Position numbers and translations under genes: made by a program. A stretch of 64,000 nucleotides of DNA, taken from Nematostella vectensis. Taxonomy: Eukaryota; Cnidaria; Anthozoa; Actiniaria; Edwardsiidae. The stretch is taken from the NCBI RefSeq assembly GCF_932526225.1, contig NC_064036.1:9617519-9681518 (forward strand). Direction: 5' to 3'. Positions 1 to 32,350 of this stretch are shown here, in pieces. Below the pieces are notes generated by a model that was not told where the DNA came from, made no database searches, and saw nothing but the letters and a program-made list of their open reading frames with translations. Position 1 is the first letter of the stretch. Every line of letters starts with the position of its first letter.

Positions 1-728
1 TCAAAGGTAATTGTGACGGAGTCACTATATGTTAATTAGCGGAACTGTCTAGAAAAACTTTTACGTGCAGCCTCTCCCGCTTGGAACATTGTAGAAATTA
101 ACACATGCTTTTAACATGCTAGTATTGGATTTGTTTACTTAGGATCGTTGTTCTGTTTGCTAGAATATTCTAGAACCAAGACTCAGCAGTTTATGATAAC
201 GAAATGGATGGTGTAATGTTTCAACAACACTTATGACGTGATTATGTATATTTAGAAAGACCCAAGTGTATATAAGGAGTATCAGGCCCGTACCCAGGAT
301 TTTTCTTGGGGGGGGAGGGGGGGCGTCAACGGGGGTGCACCCCCTGGGTACGGGCCTGTTAGTTGAGTTTGCTCGTGAATTAAGAAGCTGAGTGGTGAGC
401 TTAGCTGTAGCTTAGTGCTAAGTGTAAGTTTAGTTGTGAAACAGCACGACACGCTCATTTAGAGGGAATCCGAGACCGAATAACAGAATCGTGTAACGTC
501 TTCAAGAAAACATTTATCAAGTCCGTTGTGTACTAGATTGTGTTGGAGTGTAGTCATTCTAGTCCACGACAGTAATTAATTCCTAAGTAGAATTGATGTC
601 TTGTTTCAACATCAAGTCAAGACACCGTTGTACTATAAGCCCCCACGCCAAAGCCACCCTTCTCTCTTGATCCCCTTCTCCTTCATTCCTTTCTAGACAG
701 CTTAGGATCCGAAACGGCTAACAGTTAT
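1..728. other. intron of the ORP gene (partial)
   Basis: This stretch lies upstream of the first recognisable ORP exon and is probably intron. Apart from the foldback element at 283-358 I see no coding or structural feature here. The exons for the N-terminal part of the protein must lie beyond the window edge. Confidence 0.5.
283..358. mobile_element. 76-bp foldback (MITE-like) element
   Basis: A perfect 16-bp inverted repeat, CAGGCCCGTACCCAGG at 283-298 and its complement at 343-358, surrounds a G-rich core. This is the shape of a short non-autonomous DNA element. No target-site duplication is obvious, so the class is not assigned. Confidence 0.6.
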
Positions 729-932
729 ATCTCGTTAAAGCCGGCCCAATCTCTTATACCCTTTCTGTTATCCCAGGTGAAGTTAAGGCTGGCCCAATCT
801 CTTATATCCTTTCTGTTATCCCAGGTGAAGTTAAGGCTGGCCCAATCTCTTATATCCTTTCTGTTATCCCAGGTGAAGTTAAGGCTGGCCCAATCTCTTA
901 CATCCTTTCTGTTATCCCAGGTGAAGTTAAGG
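729..932 (+). repeat. 48-bp tandem repeat spanning a splice acceptor
   Basis: Four units of exactly 48 bp end with the acceptor ATCCCAG at 776, 824, 872 and 920. Each is followed by the exon-start sequence GTGAAGTTAAGG. The last copy is the real exon start at 921. Because 48 is a multiple of three and the units contain no stop in the exon frame, each upstream acceptor would add 16 residues per unit in frame. Confidence 0.85.
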
Positions 933-2814
933 ACCCTGAGGGCAAGGTGCGGTATGTTATTGAGGGCTCATGGGACAAATCGCTGGAGTGTATCCCGCAG
1001 GACACTGGTTAGTCCGAAATTACTATTATAATGCTATTTTGAAAGTGTACGTGGGTATGAGTTGCGGGAATCCAGTTGGCTAAACTACTTTGAATCACAT
1101 TGAATAATGATGCAGATTTGATATCTATGCCCGGTAGTTCAAGGTGCTGAGTGATAAGAATATACACTTAAAAAAGCACTACTATTATGAAAAAAACTTT
1201 ACTGTTTTGTTATTCTCTTCCTGTCTCATCTATTAGGATATCGCGCTTTGTTTTTGTTTTGATATTTTATTGTGTTTTCAGGTTTTAATGACGACAGTAT
1301 TGATTTATGGACTGCTGTGGCGAGACCGGATGACTCATACAAGTAATAAGCAAATATTCGTTTTTGTCACTCGTTCATCTCGTTATGCCTACTTGTTCAG
1401 CTGAATGCCAATGACCGTTTAAAGGAAATGGTGCACCCCTTGCCAACTCTGTTAGTGCTGTATGCTATAGACCTATTTTAAATGATGGTAAATCGTTGAC
1501 TTCATATGCTTGAAATAAGGTTGCACATGTAATATTTCGATGTTTGGACAAGGGCATGCACTGATCTTTGTCATGCTCGAAGATTCAGCGTATTTTTCGG
1601 GCGCTCCCAAAGGTCACCCCCGACCCTTGGGAGCACCCGCAAAGTACGCTGGATCTTCGAGCATGTGATCTTTGTAGTGATATTTCGAAAAGAGGAGCGA
1701 GGCATGTACTTAGCTTTATATGTGATATTCTAAGTAAATTGTGAACCTATTATTATTTTTTCCAGGATGTACGCATTTACGAGATTTACAATTCAACTAA
1801 ACGATCCCGACTATGGTAAGAGCTAAGTTTAGTTACTCCTACTCTCATGTCAAAGATTTCAACAACTCGAATTGAAGCCAATTTTTTCCTTCTCTTACAT
1901 TTCTTATATGGAAGCATCGACGTCTTTTAGCCCAGGCCAGTCTGTGTTCACTCATAAAGGAAATAGTGACCTGTGTTAATATTGACGATTTGATGTTTTT
2001 CATAGGTGTAACGTGCCCGACCGACTGCAGAAATCGACCGGACATCAGACAGTTGGAATTAGGCAAGGTGAGTCGCCTTTCTACTGTTCGACTTTTTGCA
2101 GCTTCATTTGGTGTGTTTGTTTGTACTGTTGTATCGAATTATTTTTATGCAGTTTTTTTTTTCTGGTTATGATGATTGCAATAAAGTTTTCAATATTTTT
2201 TGTCTAAAGATTGACAGTTCAGCGGCTGAGAAACATCGCTTGGAGGAGAAACAGCGCGCTTCGCGCCGCGAGAGAGACACGAAAGGCGAAGCCTGGACGC
2301 CTAGGTATGACAAAAAAGATAGGTATGGGCGTCAACCTAACATGGCCCCGAGATTAACATCAGCTATAATGGGCCTGTGATGGATTTCACAATACAAGTA
2401 ACCCTCCCATGCCTTTGACTCGACCACTACTGCAATTCTTACGTCTTCCTGGTTCTCCCTTCTTATACTAGTGATACCCCTCCGCTCTCATCTTCTCCTT
2501 TGCGCCCTGTCTCTCCCCAAACCCTTCTCCAACCAACACACTTTTACCCACCTTTATATGGTGGGTTTTACCCACCTATATATGGTTTGTACCCAAAGAA
2601 GATCCGTACGCGCGGATGTTTGAAAGTAGACCCCCCCATTTCCCTTGTTCCTTCCCTGATGTTGTCTTGCGAGATCCTCATCTTGTTTTCTACCTTTAGA
2701 TGGTTTGTACCCAAAGAAGATCCCTACACGCGTACGTTTGACTATGTCTACCGCGGCGGCTACTGGACAAATATCATGGATGGTCACTTTGACAACTTGC
2801 CGGCTATTTATTAA
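921..2814 (+). CDS. oxysterol-binding protein-related protein, C-terminal exons (partial)
   Basis: The exons are 921-1007, 1282-1342, 1766-1815, 2006-2067, 2210-2304 and 2700-2814 (stop TAA at 2812). All junctions are GT-AG with matching phases. The protein part reads from GEVKDPEGKVRYVIEGSWD through LWTAVARP, MYAFTRFTIQLNDPDYG, TDCRNRPDIRQLELGK and the charged AAEKHRLEEKQRASRRER, and ends in YVYRGGYW and LPAIY. This order of blocks is the C-terminal half of the ORD lipid-transfer domain, closest in my memory to the ORP1/ORP2 group. Such proteins move sterols and phosphoinositides between membranes. The upstream exons (start, lipid-lid and EQVSHHPP region) are outside the window. The last two introns are short (142 and 395 nt). 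Confidence 0.88.
1572..1665. mobile_element. 94-bp foldback element with 10-bp target duplication
   Basis: Arms of about 39 bp start with CATGCTCGAAGATTCAGCG and end with its near complement, separated by a C-rich loop. The direct repeat TGATCTTTGT flanks it at 1562-1571 and 1666-1675. The element lies in an ORP intron. A 9-10 bp duplication would fit a Mutator-like origin, but that is inference. Confidence 0.75.
2581..2627 (+). pseudogene. relic duplicate of the start of the last ORP exon
   Basis: The sequence ATGGTTTGTACCCAAAGAAG and about 25 further bases repeat the start of the real exon at 2700, 119 bp downstream, with a few changes. The AG acceptor is missing in this copy (it is preceded by CTATAT), so it should not be spliced. 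It is a short tandem duplication of an exon edge inside the intron. Confidence 0.7.
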
Positions 2815-2834
2815 GCCTTCATCTTGCTTCTGAT

Positions 2835-3228
2835 GGTGCTTTGGAATACCAAGGAACCGATTATTCTATAGCTATCTATAGCTCTACGAGGTGCTTTGGA
2901 ATACCAAGGAACCGATTATTCTAGAGCTATCTATGGTTCTACGAGGTGCTTTGGAATACCAAGGAACCGATTATTCTAGAGCTATCTACACTATGGCTCA
3001 GCGTGGTGCTTTGGAATACCGAGGAACCGATTATTCTAGAGCTATCTATGGCTCAGCGTGGTGCTTTGGAATACCAAGGAACCGATTATTCTAGAGCTAT
3101 CCATGGCTCTACGAGGTGCTTTGGAATACCAAGGAACCAATTATTCTAGAGCTATCTACACTATGGCTCAGCGTGGTGCTTTGGAATACCAAGGAACCAA
3201 TTATTCTATAGCTATATATTTAAGTAAG
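2835..3228 (+). repeat. 55/55/60-bp minisatellite after the ORP stop codon
   Basis: Seven copies of a unit starting GGTGCTTTGGAATACC begin at 2835, 2890, 2945, 3005, 3060, 3115 and 3175. The spacing 55, 55, 60, 55, 55, 60 shows a three-monomer, 170-bp higher-order unit. It starts 21 bp after the ORP stop codon and so is probably in the 3' untranslated region. Confidence 0.85.
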
Positions 3229-4139
3229 TTATTTGTTATATAACACAATCTCATTTCCGGAATTAGTGTATTCTTTGGTGGGCTCTATATAACAACCACT
3301 CTAACCCAAACACGAGTCCTGTTTTTGGTGGTTGTTATATAGTAGTTCCCTATTTATTATACGAGGGGAAAGAGCATAGTGGATTCTGGGAATGCGATTA
3401 CGTATGCTTGGTTTTATTTTAAGAATTTGTTGCGCAACTCCTTCATGTCTTGATAAGGATCACATGGCTTGGACCTGTCGCATTCTCCATTTGCATAATA
3501 ATAAGAGTCTTTTTAGAACTTTTCGTATTCTGGGGATATCGTGAATGTATCAAAGTAAACAAGTAGTTATATTTTTGGTTTTATGCACTTTTAATATTGA
3601 GGAATAGTTTTGAATTTCCGCTTATATTAAATTGGCAATTTTAATAATTTATTGTAAAGCGAAGTAGGGTAATAATCTGATGGGTGGATATGGAACATGA
3701 AAGTATTTAAAAATACACAAATAATAATTATTTAAGATAAATCAATTAGCTGTACAATGGTATTTAATTTGTCACATGTTGTTGCCTGAAAAGCGGAAAG
3801 CTGTGCTTTCCTGGATGATACACCGAAATGTTGGTATAGAACTAATAAACACAGTGAACGGTTTATCTGGTATATTTTTTTCTATATTGAATCGGATTAA
3901 ATATGGGAGCCGGACGGAAAATGGATTCGTCGCCAATAATTTAAGATGCTATGGATAGCCAGCGCTTGAAAAGGGTTAAAACAAGCTGACCGACATTTCA
4001 TCACGCAGGATTACTTGAATGTCAGTGAGGAATTGTATTGGTAGTATAATGGTACTGTTATGGTTGGCAGTAAAAATTCGCACGTGGACCAACATGTAAA
4101 ATAAGGGATATTTGTACTTGGTTTATAATACATGAGTTT
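3229..4139. other. intergenic, no feature seen
   Basis: This is AT-rich sequence between the ORP 3' end and the decayed Ty3/gypsy element. I see no convincing reading frame, RNA gene or repeat in it. Confidence 0.4.
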
Positions 4140-5415
4140 TGAGTCGAATGTCAACGATTCTCGAAGGGAACGACGAAAGATGATCTGGGTAGGGGAGAGG
4201 TGACAGTCGCGTTCGGGCGTACTACGCAGCTCGCAGGAAGTGGTCGTGATCTAAGCTGTTAGACATGAAGAGTCGTTTAGAGGCTTTCTCTGTGACTTCA
4301 GCTTGTCCTTTGCACTGCGGTTAGCCAAGATATGCGATATGCGATCCCATAGGCGGAGAAATCTGGCTCGACGCGAATTCAAGCCCATCGTCACTTGAAA
4401 GCTTTTCTGGTACACCAAAGGTGGCGAAACAGTCCGGGCCAGTACACTATGGAGAAGTGCTGCTCGATCGCTTTAGCTTCTGATGTTATGCACTCGGGCG
4501 TGGTGAAGTCTCGAATTGTGTTCGAATACTTCGGCAAGCGCCTTGACGGTGGAATCTCACCACCGAAAGACGGTGAAGTTTAAGTTCCTTTCTGTAAACT
4601 GGAACTTGTCGAGGTTAAGGACGATGCCCGACTGGCCTAAGTGTGTGAGAAGTTCGATTTTCCTCCACCAGTGTTGTGCAAGATTGACGTAGTAAAGAAC
4701 GGTGTCGTTCACACAACGTTCCTTTCAATCGAAGTTGGACAGAAAGGCGTGGAACCGGCCGGCAGTTGTACCCGTCTCTGGGGGGAGAGGGAAGACCTTC
4801 TGGTGTCCTCGTGTAGTGCCAGCGGTCTAAGGGGGTAATCAAGGTGGTCAATCACGGTCTGAGGCGCGTAGGGCAAACTGTGGTAGCCCTTCCACGCGTC
4901 TGTCGCTGTCTTGCATGTGTTGTTTGGGATGCGTCATGTCAAGTGGACGAGAGACGCCGTCCTGAAGGTATCGCGTTTACAGAGCGGGGATAGAGCCATC
5001 GTTCTGCGTGGGGGGGGGGGGGGGGGGACCTTGGGTTTCGGATTGACCACCATGCGATGGCACCACGTCACCCATATAGGGTGTGGGTGTGAATGCTTTC
5101 GATGTTGCCGCTGGGTCAACATGCATCTCGACCGTTTTGGGCCCTCCATCCATGTTAGCGCCCAATGAGCGTGTTGAACGTGGAAGAGGCGAACCATTCG
5201 AGTTGCAAACTTTACATGCGGCTGTTGTTTCCGCATACGTGGGGGACGGGCAGTTCCTAAGGAGCCGGCGTTGGTATCCTTCGGTGGTTGTTGGAGGTCA
5301 CAGGTGTCGTGGGCGAGTTTGTTAGTGGTGATTCCTGGGCAGCTACCCGACATGAATTCCTGTAACATGAGGCCGAGGGTTAGGCAAAGCGACTCGTACG
5401 ACAGGGACAAACTCA
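4140..5415 (-). mobile_element. decayed Ty3/gypsy LTR retrotransposon (pol remnant)
   Basis: In the minus-strand frames, separated by frameshifts and stops, the usual pol blocks appear in the right order. A reverse-transcriptase start contains VTWCHRMVV (near 5070), then KTATDAWKGYHSLP (near 4890), a fingers/palm block near 4840, a catalytic-box variant CVNDTVLY near 4700 and GIVLNLDKFQF near 4620. Next comes RDFTTPEC (near 4490), followed almost at once by an integrase-like piece GVPEKLSSD near 4420. RNase H and most of integrase are missing, so there is an internal deletion. The catalytic YxDD appears as VNDT. No LTRs were recognised. The GC-rich stretch 5416-6060 may be its gag/protease part, but I cannot support that. 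Confidence 0.75.
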
Positions 5416-7093
5416 TACGGCGCTGCTAACGTACGCTATGGAGTGGCAGGACGCCCCCTCCCCGCTGCGGGTGTTTTTTGGGTAGCCTGGCGTCGAAAGC
5501 TCCTTCTTTAGGCTTGGTTTGACGGTTGCAGTTGGGCACGCGAAGGACCGCAGGCGAGGAACTCTTCTAGGGATTAAAGGACAAATTGTCAGATTTGTGT
5601 TTGCTATGGCGGACATCGTCGTCGTCGACTTGTTGCTCGGACCTCTGGTGGTAGTACGGTTACGTGAGTCTGTTTTCAACAGAGATGGTGATGGTTCTCT
5701 GAGTTTGTGAGTTTGGTCCGCCTCTATTTTCCATTGGAGATGTGGTGCCCCAGGGTGGTGTATATGAATTTGTTCCGTGTATATATTAACTGCTCTGTGT
5801 ATTTCTGGGGCGCGACGGCCGCGACGCCGCCTGTGGTGTTATCCAGGCTATGGTTCCGGTGATATCCGGGAGATTGCCTCAGACTCTATGCTACACTGCT
5901 GCCTGGTAGTTGGCAGCTGGGGAGTAAGGGCGCAGCTGCTTTGTCTTTTATTATCTTTATTCTACAAAGGAGTTCTTTTGTCTCTATTCTTCTCGTTCTT
6001 TGTGTCGAGGTGCGGATATTGTTCATTTGCCCAATCAAATTGCAGCTTGTAAGAGCTGCCTACTGACCCCAGCTGGGTCGCTTCCTTTGTGAATATCTTG
6101 AAGGTGGCCTTCTTTTAAAACTAACAGCCATCTTTTTGCCTGAATATGTACTACTGCTGTTGTTCCGTCAGTGACGTAATCGTGGCTATGTGAGACGAGT
6201 GGCGATCAACAAAAACACTTGTAAATATTAATAGAGATTATAGGAGTATTGAGAGTGTAAAAATGTCTGTAAAAGTGCGTTTTGTAATGAGTTTAATTTC
6301 AAAGAATATATGGCCTTATCGTAGATTCCTAAGCCAGTATCTCGGCATTATTGTTATAAGGGTGTGTCATATTTACTCACTGTTAATAGATAATCAATAA
6401 ATATGAGTTGTACCAAACTTGTACCAAGAAGTAATTAGTTTTCCATTCTAGCTATTATAATCGATCTCTCGATGGAATCTTTTTTATTTACGAATTTCTC
6501 CCCCCAAATTAAAAACACAAACACACGAGGTTTTATGTATTTATTTTATTTATGGAATATGCCATAGATCTAGTATTTACCCCTAGTATTATTGTTTTAA
6601 ATATTTTGTGCAATATATCAGAGGCCTATCACAGTTCGACATTCTACTGCCGCAATAGTCCCAATTCCAATTTCGAGGTTGGCGCTTTAAGCGGCAACCG
6701 CACCATTGTACTCCGGGGCCTTTCCTGAAAGGCCGATTAACTTATTCCTAGATGAGCGCCTAATCCCGGTTTAAGATTCGCTAATCGTAGGATAGCTAAC
6801 CTACGGATAACTCGCCGTTCCTCAAGCCAAGTAATCACACAGGATACCCAAGTAGATCAATAGAAAAAACCCTCGTATTTAACGTTGTTTATTTTATTTT
6901 CGAAAAGGAGCCCCAAACACCTCTCCATGGCCTGTAATTACCTCCATTTCATTTCAAAAAAATGTCATTTGCAGGATTCGATTTGGTGCGTGACACTAGC
7001 GAGACAGATTCATTTCAATATAAATTTCATGTAACTTTCTGTCTGTCCCAGCACAATTTTCGAGTCGGCATCGCAACGAAGGTCGCATAACAA
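5416..7093. other. intergenic, no firm feature
   Basis: The first 650 bases are GC-rich like the gypsy remnant and may belong to its 5' part. The rest, to 7093, is AT-rich. No readable gene was found. Confidence 0.35.
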
Positions 7094-7984
7094 ACCGCGG
7101 TGATCCTAAACTAAACAGATACTAAACAGCAACTAATAGCAAATGGGGGGGGGGGGGGGGGGGGGGGGAGTAGAGCTGAAAATACGCCAAAATATTTTTA
7201 CAGCGATTTTTGCGCGAGCGGATTTAGGCTAAATTTCTAGTCATCACTAGCGTGAAAAATTCAAAAGCCGATCCTACACATACACATAGTTTAATACAAC
7301 TGGATAAAAAATACGGGGGAGCGAATTTGGATTTGTTCGTATAAATAGCAGCTGGGTAGGAATATTTTTCTTTCTTTTTGTTTGTTTGTTTGAACAGATC
7401 AGAAACTGGTCGAAAAAATTATGCAGATCTCAAAAGAAAAAAAAATCCCCGTCTTTCGGATGAATTGATTTTATCCCGGTCAATTCGAGTCCAATTTATA
7501 TTTAACTCGTAGCGCAGTTACTGTAGATGTAGCTAGCTTGACGTCCAAGCGCATGATCCAAGCGTGACTTCCACGTTGGTGGTCTTCACCGTCGACAACA
7601 TTCATTTTGTCAGCGCCAAAAAGTACAAAAGCAAACGTTTGTTGTTCAAAAACGTAGCAATAACTTAGCGCTAAATCGGTATAGAAACGTTTCAGAAATG
7701 TAAATTATAGCTATTTCTTTGTGTATTGATTAGAAATTTGCAAGCGCCTAAACCTGAAACCAGAAAAAAATATTCTAATCAGACAGTCTAGGATCCACAC
7801 AAATTACAGAAAGTTAATAGTTTAGGAGCCGTAATTATGATGCCTTTCCATCGTTTCTAGCTGATTTAACTTGTTAAATAGGCATTATATTATATTTTTT
7901 ATGAAGTACACCCCTGGCCGTTTTTTAGTATCTGTTTTGTATCTGATTAGTATCTGAGGGATTAGTATCTAGGATCACCGCGGT
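7094..7984. mobile_element. element with inverted ends ACCGCGGTGATCCTA
   Basis: ACCGCGGTGATCCTA at 7094 recurs as its complement ending at 7984. Related ACTAAACAGATACTAA/TTAGTATCTG sub-repeats lie inside both ends. The interior holds a poly-G run at 7145-7169 and no coding sequence. A related inverted pair at 53490-53800 has CCACGGTGATCGTGGTTAC ends, so this looks like a non-autonomous DNA element family. Confidence 0.55.
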
Positions 7985-8254
7985 AACAAAGCGAAATGTT
8001 AGGACATTTGATCCCTACATTGTTTTTGTGTAACGTCTTTTTTGTCGGCAACTTTACCAAGTTTGGGAGGCCTGTGTTACGGCAACTAAACCGTATGTTA
8101 GCGAGTAAATCCACCTCGCGAGTAGGGTTAGATTTTACCTCCAAACTTACCCAGAGTTAGCGCTAGCCAGCGTTTCGGGAACAGAACTAATCCGGGGGTA
8201 AAAATTTTATCCTGGGTTAGGGCAAATTTAACCCTTGGTTAGCGCTAATCGGCT

Positions 8255-8465
8255 TTTCCAGTCAATTACGTAATAATATCGGATGAGTTGAAAACGCGAA
8301 AAATTGTAAAAACAAAACAAAAAAACAGTGCGTCTCTTTAAAGTTTCTTCGAGGAAGTGACCGATAAATAACGGCGGAATCCTTGTTAAATTGTTGTCGG
8401 TTGAGGTTTCCGTCAGCCCGCAGTAAGTAAACGGATGCGACTGTAACTTTTTAAAAATCAATCTC
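8255..8465. mobile_element. diverged copy of the MITE at 25347
   Basis: The order of blocks (ATTACGTAA, GCGAAAAAT, AATTGTAAAA, CAGTG[C/T]GTCT, GTCGGTTGAGGTTTCC, AGTAAG[T/C]) matches 25370-25590 closely enough to call a diverged copy. Its left end is replaced by a different repeat containing GGTTAGCGCTAATCGG. Confidence 0.55.
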
Positions 8466-8600
8466 TTGAGTGCTTAATCTGTTTGAGTAACTACGGTAGA
8501 CATGGCACCATTATCAAGGGAAATAATACAAATACAACTGTTCGAAATTTGATAGCGTTCACTCTAATTATGTCTTTTGAAACCAAAATACAGGACCTCA

Positions 8601-29075
<20,475 letters not shown>

Positions 29076-31087
29076 CGTCTAAACGTTAGTTCTACTACTT
29101 CATTTGCAGCACGATCTCGCACTAAATTCCTTCTTACGCCTCGGTGAATTTATGACAGCGTTTGAGAAATTGGTTTGCGACTTCCTTTTTTTTTTTTATT
29201 AAACTATAAACTAAATTATATGCAGTAACCCAATATCAGTACAATATTCTAAAACACTTTGGGAGTGATTGTGCAATGAGCAATCAACTCGCGCGTAATC
29301 TCAAGTTATAATTTGCGATTACGAGAAAACAATCTTTGCAATATATATTCAAGGTAATTACCGACGCGGAGATAAAATTGATAGTATTACGACTATTGAT
29401 ATTTAATATGTTCCTTTTCATTTTGCAAGTTATGCAAGTTATGCTTTTCATATTTTAAATTATGCTTACTCAGAAAGTCAGCTTAGCAGCCGCTCTACTT
29501 AGTGTGACTCACGCCTTTCCCACATGCGGCTGCTGAAAACCGAGCCACATACCTTTCCCACGATCAACGAATCAGAATCATTTCCCAAAATCCTAAAACA
29601 GTTCGCAGGCTATGCTCATTGCTCTTTGTGTGATTTGCAAGAGCGAAAAAATCTGCGAAATCGATTACTCAAGTTATATAACGAGAATTTTCAGTCATAG
29701 AATTTTTGTTTAATGACAAGGTAGTTGTCAAAGTGACCTTGGCTGTAATGCAAGCACTGAGGCCGTAACAGGAACAAAATACCAACTAGGAATAGAGGAA
29801 AGATGATGGACAATAGATCAATCTGCCATGTTATGACACAGCATTTCGCAACAGTACAGAGAACGAAAAAAAACCGATCAATATTCTTAATCGTTTGAAT
29901 CACAATCACGGACACGGGAACTCACTTTCATAGAAGTACATGGAAAATAATATGACGTATAAACTTTCCCCCACCCCTCTGTATTTTCCAAACCCCTGGA
30001 AAAAAATTAATACAGTAACTGTTAAGGAAAAAGGGCATTTTACTCCCCTTCCCCTCTGAAAGATTCCTGGGCGTTTGAACCTCCCACCCCCGGAATTTCC
30101 AGGATATTTTCTGGAACTACAAAATGCCTGGTGCACACAAGTGACATAACGACATAGGTGGCCGCACTATTTTAACTCCGACATAACGACATGTACTATG
30201 GACATAAAATATTTTGTTGTTGTTGTTTTTTTCTCTTATGTCGTTATGTCCATGTCATTATGTCGGGCTCATGTCTTTACTTCGATCCATTCACACTTGA
30301 AAATATGGTTATGCCTTGTCGTTTTGTCACTGGATCACACAGGCTAACTAAGGTGTATATTAAACGGCGTGCAAAGGTCGCACCGTTCGGTTGAGGTTCG
30401 ACCATAGAGCCGTCCCATAGTAAACGTGAAGTCGAGCTTCTCTTTCACTCAATTAATTAAGTTCGCAATGAACGGGCGTGCTAACACCGCATTATCCGTA
30501 GAACTTCTATAGCTGCACAACAATGTGACTCTTAGCATTTGTTTTTGGCAGATGGCTGTAGATTGCAGGGAAATGATAATATATTTTTCCGTTTAACCTT
30601 TCTAAAATCTACCTAGATTAGAGGCTTTCCAATTGGTATCTAACAAGGGAATAAATGCTTTCCAACGTAACAACGTGCAGTTGGAAAGAGTTTTCGTTAC
30701 GGTTCTAGTACATTACGTGATCTTTTCTTTAAATATAACTATTTTTTTATTTTGTAAGTTAAGAATATTTTCTGCATTGTATTTATATACCACGTTTGAT
30801 TTCTAGTAAAATGTGTAGTGGTACCAGTTCGCAGGCACCCAGCACGGGTTACACACATATGGTGTTCTGTTGTTTTTGCGCCTTAGCGTGCGGCTACCGA
30901 AGAGTAGTAATGAATTACTGATTCTTTCCATGAATTGATTTTGCAGCCAGCAGCTTGGCCATCTTTCCTGCCAGTTCATTATATTTTTGTTCTTTTTTAG
31001 GGCTTTCTTAATTTTGAGTACACATAGCTTTTTCCTCTTATTTGTGATGCATGACTCATGATGCAGATGGCTATTATCTTTCTGTCC
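29076..31087. other. intergenic, 5' side of chitin synthase
   Basis: The chitin synthase promoter and 5' untranslated region should lie just above 29075, but I see no clear TATA box. The inverted cluster at 30141-30265 is listed separately. No other coding sequence is supported. Confidence 0.4.
30141..30265. repeat. nested GACATAACGACAT inverted repeats
   Basis: The motif GACATAACGACAT occurs twice on the left (from 30143 and 30180), and ATGTC[G/A]TTATGTC occurs twice on the right (30238 and 30253). The whole can fold back and resembles a small MITE. Confidence 0.55.
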
Positions 31088-31830
31088 ATATCAAGAAAAT
31101 TTATGCAAAAATTGTCGTTTTTGCCAAACGCGGCACTAATATATTCCTTATTTGGAAAAAAACTGCATGATTCTTGTCATTTTTAAGGTTGCCGTACCGC
31201 AGGTGCTTCGTAAACATGACTTGTAATCAGAAGAGAAAAACAGTGACTGGGACCATCTTTGGTCAATGGAGAAAGTATCTGAAAAGAAAGTAAGAGTCCT
31301 CGGTACCCCTCAAAACTACAACGTTTTCTTCATATGATATATATATAGATTTTATCTTGTACGATAGAACCGCGGAACATTTAAGAGCATAATTGTGTCT
31401 AATAGATTGGAACGCAATGCTATCATGACGTCATAAAACACAGTTGATTGGGCAAAAAAACATTTACTTACGTTCTAATTCGTTCCTCAAACGAACGTAA
31501 AATATTTTGCACTTAAATGCAAATAACAACAAAGACACATAGTTATATGGTTGGATACTCAGGCATCCAGAATGACCGTGTTTATTTTTTTTTTTTTCGT
31601 CCAATGTTCTAATTACAATCCCAGCCTTGTTGACACATCTAGTCTACTCTCGACGCTTTCCAGTATATACATGTCTTTTGCTACGTCAGCTTTCATCTTC
31701 CGTACGGTTTCATTATTCTACTTGAGATTTGGCCATCGTGTTCACTATTTGCCACTGTCGTTGCGCCCCCTGCTCGCAGACTATGTAACCTATAGCATTT
31801 TGAGTTAAGCTATACATTCCTTTTAATGTT

Positions 31831-32350
31831 TTAAAAAACATTCCAAACAGCGAGTATATATACTTGCCTCTTAATTTGTATGTTTGACAGCTTACTAAAC
31901 GTTACCGACCTAAAATTAGGAAGAGTATCATTTGCTTCTAGATCTGCGGCGCGCATATATCTCTCCAAGAGTGTAACAGGGCAGTATCTAGATGGTAACC
32001 TTTTTATGTACACATACTTCCCATCCCGGTATATATCTGTCTTAGATTTAGGAACCAAAATTCTAAAATACTCTTGATTAAACCCTAAATGCGCAGGAGC
32101 TTTTCTGCTGAGCTCATCGAATCGGAAAAAACCTGCGAAACCTATAACACATATACATGCTAGTCTTAAATTGTTTAGATTTGCATCCGCACCAGCGTAC
32201 TTATCTACGATTTTGCGAATCATCTCCGCAGTGACTGGTGCCTTCTTTTGTATGAGGCTTTTTCAAACGCTTCGCTGCTTCTATAATTACATGACATAGC
32301 GGACTGTCAAGCGGATTTTGCTGCACCTCAGTTGCAAACGTGTGAAACCA
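31831..32350 (-). pseudogene. DIRS-like tyrosine recombinase fragment
   Basis: A minus-strand frame contains CVIGFAGFFRFDELS, which carries the first catalytic Arg region of tyrosine recombinases, and VPKSKTDIYRDGKYVYIKRL, with the beta-hairpin Lys. An upstream piece (AALKWFHTFATEV, IIEAAKRLKKPHTK) is in another frame, so a one-base shift lies near 32240. The HxxR and Tyr blocks are absent. It is a 3'-truncated remnant, as found in DIRS/Ngaro or related YR elements. Confidence 0.7.

Noticed and set aside
4934-5416. 160-codon minus-strand frame
   Set aside because: This is partly the reverse-transcriptase region of the gypsy remnant in shifting frames, including a poly-G artefact. It is not a separate gene.
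6600-6850. Possible rRNA or structural RNA fragment
   Set aside because: Some short complementary strings exist, but no known conserved rRNA block could be recognised.
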